From positions 1-7,710 of the forward strand of contig JBOGDF010000267.1 of assembly GCA_050701635.1 (NCBI GenBank): a DNA stretch of 7,710 bases, in the 5' to 3' direction. A program made the translations under genes and the position numbers. How positions within the stretch are numbered: the first letter of the stretch is position 1; each line of letters begins with the position of its first letter. The stretch comes from WHSM01 sp050701635. GTDB lineage: Bacteria; Actinomycetota; Actinomycetes; Mycobacteriales; Micromonosporaceae. The notes below the pieces were generated by a model. The model saw only the letters and a program-made list of their open reading frames with translations, did no database searches and was not told the DNA's origin. Positions 1 to 5,812 of the stretch are shown here, piece by piece.

Positions 1-225
1 GGCGACGCCGGCGGCGCCGCGGAACCTCTCGGAAGCCAGGCCGGCGCCGCCCGAGGCCGCCGCCAGCACCGCGGCCGACGCCTTGAGGAGGGTGTCCCAG
101 CGGCGCCACCAGGCGGCCTGCAGCTGTTGGGCGTCGGCCCACTGCTGGTGCCGGGTCTCGATCAGCGCAGCCTGGGCGATCAGCACCTCGCGCTGCTGGG
201 TGTCGGTCTGGTCGCCGGTGGCCAT
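1..225 (-). CDS. Partial small membrane-type protein, function unknown (possibly SLATT-like)
   Basis: The N-terminal 75 residues of a protein that continues beyond the left edge; the frame is open to position 1. The ATG at 225-223 is preceded on the minus strand by a strong purine-rich ribosome binding site (GAGGGAGGGA, 5 nt spacer), and it starts 16 nt after the mrp stop codon, so the two are probably cotranscribed. Residues 1-38 are polar, rich in Q, A and E, and likely helical. An aromatic/arginine patch (WWRRWD, about 39-44) is followed by a weakly hydrophobic helix at about 46-64 (LLKASAAVLAAASGGAGLA) that could be a membrane segment. A polar helix, then W/R residues, then a small-residue helix resembles SLATT two-helix membrane domains, but that is an impression from pattern only. 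Sure of the gene, unsure of the family. Confidence 0.72.
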   Translation of the reverse strand, partial: MATGDQTDTQQREVLIAQAALIETRHQQWADAQQLQAAWWRRWDTLLKASAAVLAAASGGAGLASERFRGAAGVA

Positions 226-230
226 CCGGG

Positions 231-240
231 TCCCTCCCTC
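231..240 (-). promoter_or_regulatory. Shine-Dalgarno site of the gene after mrp
   Basis: On the minus strand GAGGGAGGGA lies 5 nt before the ATG at 225, inside the 16-nt gap after the mrp stop. This is the clearest ribosome binding site in the window and fixes the start of the left-edge gene although no full-length protein is available. Confidence 0.7.
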
Positions 241-241
241 G

Positions 242-1390
242 TCAGCGGCCGGCGGGGGAGAGGCCGAGCGGCTTGCCGGCGAGGCTGTCGCGGCGTACGG
301 CCAGGCGGTCGGCCACCTTGCGCAGCTCTGCGCTGGCGGGCAGGTCGGGGTCGGTCAACACCAGCGGCTTGCCCTCGTCGGCGGCCTGCCGCAGCTTGGT
401 CTCCAGCGGGATCTGGCCCAGCAGCGGCACCTGGGCGCCGAGCAGCTGGGTCAGTGCGGTGGAGACCCGCTCGCCACCGCCGGAGCCGAAGACGTCCATG
501 CGTTCCCCGGTGGGCAGCTCCAGCCACGACATGTTCTCCACCACGCCGACCAGCCGCTGGTGGGTCTGCATCGCGATCGCGCCGGCCCGCTCGGCCACCT
601 CGGCGGCGGCCTGCTGGGGGGTGGTGACCACCAGGATCTCCGCGTTGGGCACCAGCTGCGCCACCGAGATCGCGATGTCGCCGGTGCCGGGCGGGAGGTC
701 CATCAGCAGCACGTCCAGGTCGCCCCAGTAGACGTCGGCGAGGAACTGCTGCAGCGCCCGGTGCAGCATCGGGCCGCGCCACACCACGGCGGCGTTGCCC
801 CGGGTGAACATCCCGATCGAGATCACCTTCACGCCGTGCGCCTGCGGCGGCATGATCATGTCCTGCACCTGGGTGGGCGGGGTGTCCACGCCCAGCATCC
901 GCGGTACGGAGTGGCCGTAGATGTCGGCGTCCACCACGCCCACGTCGAGCCCGCGGGCGGCGAGCGCTGCGGCCAGGTTGACGGTGACGCTGGACTTGCC
1001 GACGCCGCCCTTGCCGGAGGCGACGGCGTACACCCGGGTACGGGAGCCGGGCTGCGCGAACGGGATCACCGGCTCGGGCGCGTTGCCGCCCCGGAGCGTG
1101 GACTGCAGCTCGCGGCGTTGCTCCTCGCTCATCACCCCGAAGTCGACGTGCACGCTGGTCACGCCGCTGACGGCGCCGGCCGCGGCCTCGATGTCCGTAC
1201 GGAGCTTGTCCTTGAGGGGGCAGCCGGCGACGGTGAGCAGCAGACCGACCGTGACCGCGCCTTCGGGCGACACGTCGACCGATCGCACCATCCTGAGCTC
1301 GGTGATCGGGCGGCGGATCTCAGGGTCCTGTACGCCGGCCAGTGCCTCGTGCACGGCCGCGCTGATCTGGTCGGATGCCATGCTCCCCAT
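242..1390 (-). CDS. mrp: Mrp/Nbp35/ApbC-family P-loop ATPase, Fe-S cluster carrier
   Basis: 382 residues, a usual length for actinobacterial Mrp. Residues about 5-85 form a MIP18/DUF59 domain with its conserved TVAGCPL motif (Cys57). The rest is a MinD/ParA-type ATPase: deviant Walker A GKGGVGKSS (126-134), DADIYGHS (154-161), the switch/Walker B stretch MDLPPGTGD (230-238), and ENMSWLELPTGERMDVFGSGGG-type C-terminal elements from 285. Mrp proteins are cytosolic dimers that bind and hand over Fe-S clusters. The usual C-terminal CxxC cluster ligand is absent and Cys57 is the only cysteine I can find; from memory mycobacterial Mrp also lacks CxxC. Two in-frame ATGs, at 1390 and 1381, are possible starts, neither with a good ribosome binding site; an in-frame TGA lies not far upstream. 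First gene of an operon with the left-edge gene, divergent from the serine hydrolase. Confidence 0.95.
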   Translation of the reverse strand: MGSMASDQISAAVHEALAGVQDPEIRRPITELRMVRSVDVSPEGAVTVGLLLTVAGCPLKDKLRTDIEAAAGAVSGVTSVHVDFGVMSEEQRRELQSTLRGGNAPEPVIPFAQPGSRTRVYAVASGKGGVGKSSVTVNLAAALAARGLDVGVVDADIYGHSVPRMLGVDTPPTQVQDMIMPPQAHGVKVISIGMFTRGNAAVVWRGPMLHRALQQFLADVYWGDLDVLLMDLPPGTGDIAISVAQLVPNAEILVVTTPQQAAAEVAERAGAIAMQTHQRLVGVVENMSWLELPTGERMDVFGSGGGERVSTALTQLLGAQVPLLGQIPLETKLRQAADEGKPLVLTDPDLPASAELRKVADRLAVRRDSLAGKPLGLSPAGR

Positions 1391-1459
1391 GCTACGGCGG
1401 GGTAACCGGAATCGGCTTGGGGGCTTCCCTCACAGCCCGCCAAGGTGGAGGATTCTTTC

Positions 1460-1471
1460 GGTACGCGTACC
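1460..1471. promoter_or_regulatory. 12-bp perfect palindrome in the mrp/hydrolase divergent gap
   Basis: GGTACGCGTACC is a perfect 12-bp palindrome, 20 nt upstream of the hydrolase ATG and about 70 nt upstream of mrp. The position suits an operator for the hydrolase, but GTAC-containing palindromes are common in this genome, so it may be chance. I see no convincing -35/-10 pair in the 101-bp gap. Confidence 0.3.
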
Positions 1472-1491
1472 AACATGGAAGGCGTTTGCCA

Positions 1492-3300
1492 ATGTTGACC
1501 TTGCGTGGCCAGACCTTGCGTGGCCTGATCGGCGTCGCCGCACTGACTACCCTCGCGATCGTGGTCTCTTCACCCGCCGTGGCCCAGCCGGTCGAGCGCA
1601 CTGGCCCGCCGACCGTGACCCCGGACGACCTGATCTTCCAGCCCCGTACGCTGCGCACCGGCTCGCCGGTCGAGGTGGGGCTGATCGGCGAGCAGATCGA
1701 CCGGATGGCGACCGACGCCGCGGCGTACCTGGAGCCCACCTCGGACCATCCCAACTACCCGTCGTACGCCGGCGCGGTGGTGCTGGGTGCGAAGGACGGC
1801 GTGATCGTGCAGCACGCCGCGGTGGGCCACGCGGTGCGCTACAGCGGCACCCGGGTCGAGGACGGCAAGACCATCGGCGTCGAGCTGCCGCGTGACCAGT
1901 GGGTGGCGATGCGCAAGGACTCGATCTTCGACATGGCGTCGGTGTCGAAGCTGTTCTGCACCGTGGTCGCGTTGCAGCTGGTGGAGCGCGGTCAGCTCGA
2001 CCTGGACGCCACGGTCGCCAGCTACATCCCGGAGTTCGCGGTCAACGGCAAGGGCGCGATCACCGTACGGCAGCTGTTCACCCACACCTCCGGGATGCGG
2101 CCGTTCATCGCGCTCTACAGCCAGTACCCGACGCCGGAGGCGCGGATCGCCGCGGTGTACGCCTCCACGCTGCAACCCGGCGCCAGCCCCGGCAACCAGT
2201 ACATCTACTCCGATCTCGGCCTGATCACGCTGGGCAAGATCACCGAGAAGTTGACCGGCAAGCCGCTCGACCAACTGGTCGCCGAACGGATCACGGGGCC
2301 GCTCGGAATGACCGACACCATGTACAACCCGCCGGCGGAGCTGAAGCCGCGGATCGCCGCCACCGAGGAGCAGCCCTGGGCCGGGCGGCCGCTGATCCAC
2401 GGCGAGGTGCACGACGAGAACGCCTGGTCACTGGGCGGGGTCGCCGGGCACGCCGGCATCTTCTCGACCGCGGCGGACCTCGCGGTGTTCTGCCAGATGC
2501 TGCTCAATGGAGGGGTGTACGGTGCCCGCCGGATCCTCGCCGCGGACACCGTGCGCGCGGCCCTGGTCAACTACAACGCGCATCTGGAGCCGCGCTTCGG
2601 CGAAAGCGACCGGGGGCTCGGCTTCGAGCTGCACAAGCACTGGTACATGGGGCCGCTCGCATCGCCGGTCGGCTTCGGGCACACCGGCTACACCGGCACC
2701 TCGCTCTCGATCGACCCGATCGCGCACTCGTTCGTGATCTTCCTGTCCAACCGGGTGCACCCGAGCCGGACCTGGGGCGGCAACAACCAGTCCCGGCGCG
2801 CCATGACCCGCGCCTTCGGGTACGCGTCGCCGGTACGCCCCGCCGCGGGGCGTACCGCCTGGCGGGCGGACTGGCGGGACGGCGTACCGGGGTATCTGAC
2901 CGCGGCGCTCTCCCGTCCCGCGTCCGGCGCCGCGCTCTCCTTCGGCCTCTGGTACGACACCGAAACCGGCTGGGACAAAGGCCGGGTCGAGGTCTCCACC
3001 GATGGCGGCGCCACCTGGTCGAAGCTGCCGTTTTCGCTGCTCGCGGGCGGCCACCACTGGTCCAGCGACGGGGAGTTCACCGGGTACCAGGGCCGGCAGT
3101 GGGCCCGCGCCCACGCGCTGTTGCCCGACGGCGTGACCCATGTCAGGTGGGCGTACCTCACCGATGGCAGCGCCCAGGGTCGCGGCATGTACGTCGACGG
3201 AGTGCTCGCCGCCGACCCGGACGGCGCGGTGCTCAACTCCGAGACCCCGGACGGCGCCAAGGCGTTCACCGGCGACGGCTTCCGCCCCGCCGACACGTAG
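1492..3300 (+). CDS. Secreted serine hydrolase (beta-lactamase/PBP4*-like) with C-terminal beta-sandwich domain
   Basis: 602 residues from ATG 1492, chosen because GGAAGG (1477-1482) sits 9 nt upstream and the protein then begins with a classic signal peptide: MLTLRGQTLRG, a hydrophobic core, and SSPAVA before a likely cleavage after residue 31. The open frame extends to an ATG at 1375, but that would bury the signal. The catalytic domain (about 60-445) has the serine beta-lactamase/D-peptidase motifs: SxxK as SVSK (Ser150, Lys153), LFTHTSGM (195-202), a YxN-like YSD (239-241), and HTG (397-399, in GFGHTGYTGT). Such enzymes are esterases, peptidases or penicillin-binding proteins; substrate cannot be told. 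Residues about 450-602 carry VEVSTDGGATW (499-509) and AYLTDGSAQGRGMYVDGV (554-571), resembling the MAM-like beta-sandwich of immune inhibitor A-type peptidases, likely a binding domain. Divergent from mrp; followed by a stem-loop. Confidence 0.93.
   Translation: MLTLRGQTLRGLIGVAALTTLAIVVSSPAVAQPVERTGPPTVTPDDLIFQPRTLRTGSPVEVGLIGEQIDRMATDAAAYLEPTSDHPNYPSYAGAVVLGAKDGVIVQHAAVGHAVRYSGTRVEDGKTIGVELPRDQWVAMRKDSIFDMASVSKLFCTVVALQLVERGQLDLDATVASYIPEFAVNGKGAITVRQLFTHTSGMRPFIALYSQYPTPEARIAAVYASTLQPGASPGNQYIYSDLGLITLGKITEKLTGKPLDQLVAERITGPLGMTDTMYNPPAELKPRIAATEEQPWAGRPLIHGEVHDENAWSLGGVAGHAGIFSTAADLAVFCQMLLNGGVYGARRILAADTVRAALVNYNAHLEPRFGESDRGLGFELHKHWYMGPLASPVGFGHTGYTGTSLSIDPIAHSFVIFLSNRVHPSRTWGGNNQSRRAMTRAFGYASPVRPAAGRTAWRADWRDGVPGYLTAALSRPASGAALSFGLWYDTETGWDKGRVEVSTDGGATWSKLPFSLLAGGHHWSSDGEFTGYQGRQWARAHALLPDGVTHVRWAYLTDGSAQGRGMYVDGVLAADPDGAVLNSETPDGAKAFTGDGFRPADT
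1497..1526 (+). repeat. 15-bp tandem duplication in the signal peptide coding region
   Basis: Two adjacent 15-nt units, GACCTTGCGTGGCCA and GACCTTGCGTGGCCT (1497-1511, 1512-1526), differ only in the last base. They encode the repeated TLRG in MLTLRGQTLRGL, adding five residues and one arginine to the positively charged n-region of the signal peptide. Reading frame is preserved. Confidence 0.85.
2831..2857. repeat. Perfect 12-bp inverted repeat inside the hydrolase gene
   Basis: Arms 2831-2842 (CGGTACGCCCCG) and 2846-2857 are exact reverse complements around a 3-nt centre. The element encodes about residues 447-456, which is the linker between the catalytic domain and the C-terminal beta-sandwich. 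A very stable hairpin in DNA or RNA; possible trace of the event that joined the domains, or simply a GC-rich linker. Confidence 0.7.
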
Positions 3301-3314
3301 CCGGCCGGCCGGGT

Positions 3315-3367
3315 TTTGTGGTCGAGTGGCGGTCTCCCGCGCCAGGAGACCGCAACTTGACCACAAA
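3315..3367. terminator. Stem-loop with 23-bp arms downstream of the hydrolase, likely terminator or repeated palindrome
   Basis: Arms 3315-3337 and 3345-3367 are reverse complements over 23 bp with two imperfect positions (one a possible G-U pair in RNA), separated by a 7-nt loop (CGCGCCA). It begins 15 nt after the hydrolase stop codon. Length and placement fit an intrinsic transcription terminator, although there is no long U-run after it; the A/T steps at the base (TTT...AAA) are symmetrical, so it could act in either direction. It could equally be a dispersed intergenic palindrome. Confidence 0.6.
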
Positions 3368-3374
3368 TCCGTGG

Positions 3375-3452
3375 CTCCACCGGTCGGTGGAGGTGCGACC
3401 CATCCACCGGCGGCTGCTGCGACGGTGGATGCCTGCGGGATCATTCAGGCAT
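3375..3452 (+). promoter_or_regulatory. Leader with alternative hairpins upstream of the histidine kinase (attenuator-like, unproven)
   Basis: Four short segments alternate: CCACCG (3377-3382), CGGTGG (3385-3390), CCACCG (3404-3409), CGGTGG (3423-3428). Segments 1:2 and 3:4 can pair (the latter extended to 9 bp, 3401-3409 with 3423-3431), or 2 can pair with 3 (3385-3391 with 3403-3409), which would exclude both. A further hairpin, ATGCCTG/CAGGCAT (3429-3435 with 3446-3452), competes with segment 4. This is the layout of an attenuator, but short repeats arise easily in such GC-rich DNA and no promoter has been identified upstream. Confidence 0.3.
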
Positions 3453-3472
3453 GACCACGCTGTGCCGCGGCG

Positions 3473-4635
3473 ATGACTGAGACCCGGGCGCCTGCCACCA
3501 CCGGGCCGGAGCGTTCCTTCCTGGAGCGCACCGCCCCGTGGTGGCACCTGGGGTACGGCGTCGTAGTGCTCGCCGTGGCCACGCTCTGGCTGCTCACCCC
3601 GGCGGCCACGCCTGCCGAGCGGGTCGCCGGACTGACGCTGCTCGGCGTGATCGTGCTGGCGTACCTGCTGGTGGGGCGGCACCTGCTGGACCGTACGCCG
3701 AGCTGGCGTACGGCTACGTGGCGCTGGTGTGCGCGGCCACCGTGGCGCTGGTGATGCTGGACGGCTTCAACCACTTCCTGCTGTTCATCGCGTTCCCGCA
3801 CATCTGGATGATGCTGCGGCTGCGGTCGGCGATCTGGTTCTCCGTCGGGCTCACCGCGGTGCTGGTGACGGTGCCGTTCCTGCAGCAGGGCTGGACCGCG
3901 CAGGCGATCGGCAGCTCGGTGATCACCGGCGGGTTGTCGGTCGGGATGGGGGTGCTGTTCGGGCTCTGGGTCAGCGGCATCATCGCCGAGAGCGAGAGGC
4001 GCCGCGAGCTGATCGCGGAGCTGGAACGCGCCCGGGCCGAGCTGGCCGGCGCGCATCACCGGGAAGGCGTACTGGCCGAGCGGGAGCGGGTGGCGGCGGA
4101 GATCCACGACACCCTCGCGCAGGGTTTCATGAGCATTCTGATGCTGGCCCAGGCGCCGCCCGCCGGGGAGCAGCTGGCGCGGATCGAACGTACCGCCCGG
4201 GAGAATCTCGCCGAGGCGCGCTCGCTGATCGAAGCGCTCGGCCCGAACGAACTGCGCAGCGGTACGCTCGCCGACGCCTGCCGCCGGATCGCGGAGCGGC
4301 TGCACACCGAGTCCGAGCTGGACGTCAGTTTCCAGCTGCTAGGCACGCCGGCCACGCTCGCCGCGAACTCCGAGGTGGTGCTGCTGCGGGCCACCCAGGA
4401 GGCGCTGACCAACGTGATCAAGCACGCCGCCGCCGAGCGGGTCGAGGTACGGCTGAGCTACCCCGACTCCGGCGCCACGCTGGTGGTCGCCGACGACGGG
4501 CGGGGGTTCGATCCGGCGACCGCGGAAGGGTTCGGGCTGCAGGGGATGCGGCACCGGGTCGCCCAGGTCGACGGCACGCTCGACATCCGGTCCAGCCCGG
4601 GACACGGGACGACGATCAAGGTGGTAGTGCCATGA
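3473..4635 (+). pseudogene. Sensor histidine kinase (HisKA_3/DesK-NarX type), split by a frameshift
   Basis: Two frames together make one kinase. From ATG 3473 the first frame encodes MTETRAPATT..., then two membrane segments (WWHLGYGVVVLAVATLWLL; AGLTLLGVIVLAYLLVG), and stays sensible to about 3691 before ending uselessly at a stop at 3752-3754. The downstream frame takes over near 3694 (YAELAYGYVALV...) and runs to TGA 4633-4635 with about four more membrane segments, a coiled-coil linker, the phospho-acceptor H-box ERVAAEIHDTLAQGF (His codon 4105-4107), N-box EALTNVIKHA, and ATP-lid motifs DDGRGFDP and GFGLQGMRHR. Loss of one base near 3693 explains the shift; corrected length is about 387 residues. 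Translated alone, the second frame could start at GTG 3718 or ATG 3754 with fewer membrane helices and an intact kinase core. Overlaps the response regulator by 4 nt (ATGA). Disrupted gene, sequencing error and recoding all remain possible. Confidence 0.8.
3691..3713. repeat. Perfect 9-bp hairpin at the kinase frameshift point
   Basis: CCGTACGCC (3691-3699) and GGCGTACGG (3705-3713) are exact reverse complements around a 5-nt loop GAGCT. The reading frame of the kinase changes at this very place (last good codon of the upstream frame about 3689-3691, first good codon of the downstream frame about 3694). No X XXY YYZ slippery heptamer is visible just upstream. Confidence 0.85.
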
Positions 4636-5276
4636 ACCAGCCGGTACGGATCGTGATCGCCGACGACCATCCGGTGGTACGGGAAGGGCTCGCCGCGATG
4701 CTGAAGGCCGAGCCCGATCTGGACGTGGTGGGCGAAGCCGGCAACGGGGAGGAAGCCGTCGCGCTGGTCGCCGCCGAGCGGCCGGACGTCGTACTGATGG
4801 ATCTGCGGATGGCCCGCATGGACGGCGCCGCCGCCACCGCGCGGATCACCGTTGAGACGCCCGGCACCCGGGTGCTGGTGCTCACCACGTACGAGACGGA
4901 CGCGGACATCGTAAGGGCGGTGGAGGCGGGTGCCACCGGCTACCTGCTCAAGGACACCCCGCGTACCCAGCTGTTCGAGGCGGTACGCGCGGCGGCCCGC
5001 GGCGAGACTGTACTGGCGCCGCCGGTGGCCGCCAGGCTGATGGGACGGATGCGCGGCGACGCCCACCGCCGGTCGCTGACCACCCGCGAGCTGGAGGTGC
5101 TGCGGCTGGTGGCACAGGGGCTCACCAACGCCGACATCGGGCGGGCGCTGTTCATCGGAGAGTCCACGGTGAAGACCCACCTGCTGAAGGTGTTCGCGAA
5201 GCTGGAGGTCGACGACCGTACCCGCGCGGTGACGGTGGCGATGGAGCACGGCCTGTTAGCTCCGCCGACCGCTTAG
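4632..5276 (+). CDS. NarL/FixJ-family two-component response regulator
   Basis: 214 residues, a standard length for the family. Receiver domain 1-120: acidic pair Asp11-Asp12, phospho-acceptor Asp57 (in VVLMDLRM), Thr85/Thr86, and Lys107 in LLKD. C-terminal LuxR-type helix-turn-helix at about 146-205: LTTRELEVLRLVAQGLTNADIG then STVKTHLLKVFAKLEV. It is a cytoplasmic DNA-binding transcription factor expected to be phosphorylated by the histidine kinase immediately upstream; start ATG overlaps the kinase stop as ATGA, which implies translational coupling. One oddity: the usual Pro in the DLRMP loop after Asp57 is Ala61. Its stop TAG lies in the second copy of a 17-bp tandem repeat and overlaps the convergent DUF1003 stop codon. 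Target genes unknown; no ABC transporter, a frequent companion of this pair type, is in view. Confidence 0.95.
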   Translation: MNQPVRIVIADDHPVVREGLAAMLKAEPDLDVVGEAGNGEEAVALVAAERPDVVLMDLRMARMDGAAATARITVETPGTRVLVLTTYETDADIVRAVEAGATGYLLKDTPRTQLFEAVRAAARGETVLAPPVAARLMGRMRGDAHRRSLTTRELEVLRLVAQGLTNADIGRALFIGESTVKTHLLKVFAKLEVDDRTRAVTVAMEHGLLAPPTA

Positions 5277-5289
5277 CTCCGCCGACCGC
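5256..5289. repeat. 17-bp perfect tandem duplication at the convergent stop codons
   Basis: TTAGCTCCGCCGACCGC occurs twice back to back (5256-5272, 5273-5289) with no mismatch. The second copy holds the regulator stop TAG (5274-5276) and the DUF1003 stop TAA (minus strand, 5275-5273). With a single copy the regulator would still end ...LLAPPTA, at a TGA, and DUF1003 would still end ...GGRRS at TAA, so neither protein is changed. Confidence 0.9.
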
Positions 5290-5812
5290 CTGAATCCCGG
5301 CCGAGCGCGGGGTCCTCGTGCCGCTCGTCCAGCTCCTCCAGCATCCGGCTCAGCTCGGAGCGGATGAAGTCGCGGGTGGCGACCTCGCCGAGGGCCAGCC
5401 GCAGCGACGCCAGCTCGCGCGCCATGAAGTCGGTGTCGGCCTTCTGCATCGCGGCGCGCCGCCGGTCCTCCTCCAGCGCGATCCGGTCCCGGTCGGTCTG
5501 CCGGTTCTGCGCCAGCAGGATCAGCGGGGCGGCGTACGACGCCTGGATCGACAACACCAACGTCAGGAACGTGAAGGTGTACGGGTCGAACCGCAGCGAC
5601 GCCGGCGCGAACACGTTCCAGAGAATCCACACCGAGATGTAGACGGTCATGTAGACCAGGAAGCGCGCCGTACCCATGAACCGGGCGATCCGTTCGGAGA
5701 TCTTGCCGAACAGCTCCGGATCCCAGTGCGGCAGCGACAGCCGGGCCGACTCGCGCGGCTGGTCCAGCCGCCGCCGGCCCCGCCCCTCGGGCGGCCTGCG
5801 CGGCTCAGTCAT
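5273..5812 (-). CDS. DUF1003 family membrane protein
   Basis: 179 residues, a usual size for DUF1003. After a basic N-terminus (MTEPRRPPEGRGRRR) and an amphipathic stretch come two membrane helices at about 51-69 (FLVYMTVYISVWILWNVFA) and 80-101, the latter containing the family signature FLTLVLSIQASYAAPLILLAQNRQ. A charged helix follows (RDRIALEEDRRRAAMQKADTDFMARE), probably a cytosolic coiled coil; the C-terminus is acidic then basic. Biochemical function of the family is not established. The ATG at 5812 overlaps the end of the MgtE-N/CBS gene by 8 nt (ATGACTGA), so the two are coupled in one operon. GGGACC just upstream may serve as ribosome binding site. It converges with the response regulator, the last 4 nt shared. 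Confidence 0.94.
   Translation of the reverse strand: MTEPRRPPEGRGRRRLDQPRESARLSLPHWDPELFGKISERIARFMGTARFLVYMTVYISVWILWNVFAPASLRFDPYTFTFLTLVLSIQASYAAPLILLAQNRQTDRDRIALEEDRRRAAMQKADTDFMARELASLRLALGEVATRDFIRSELSRMLEELDERHEDPALGRDSGGRRS

Noticed and set aside
83..1405. Long plus-strand open frame opposite mrp
   Set aside because: Low-complexity Gly/His/Gln/Arg-rich translation without motifs, exactly antisense to a well-supported Mrp; typical of stop-poor frames in high-GC DNA.
1375..1491. Upstream start of the hydrolase at ATG 1375
   Set aside because: It would put 39 residues before an obvious signal peptide and overlap mrp; ATG 1492 has a good ribosome binding site.
1492..3300. Antibiotic-resistance beta-lactamase
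   Set aside because: The SxxK/YxD/HTG pattern fits general serine hydrolases or D-peptidases; the extra beta-sandwich domain and lack of class-specific features do not support a resistance call.
1899..3476. Long second plus-strand frame inside the hydrolase, and minus-strand frames opposite it (1570-2412, 2428-3444)
   Set aside because: Arg/Ala/Gly-rich shadow translations of a gene with a clear signal peptide and catalytic motifs.
3660..3715. Programmed -1 frameshift in the kinase
   Set aside because: A hairpin is present but no slippery heptamer in the right phase is visible upstream; deletion or sequence error is simpler.
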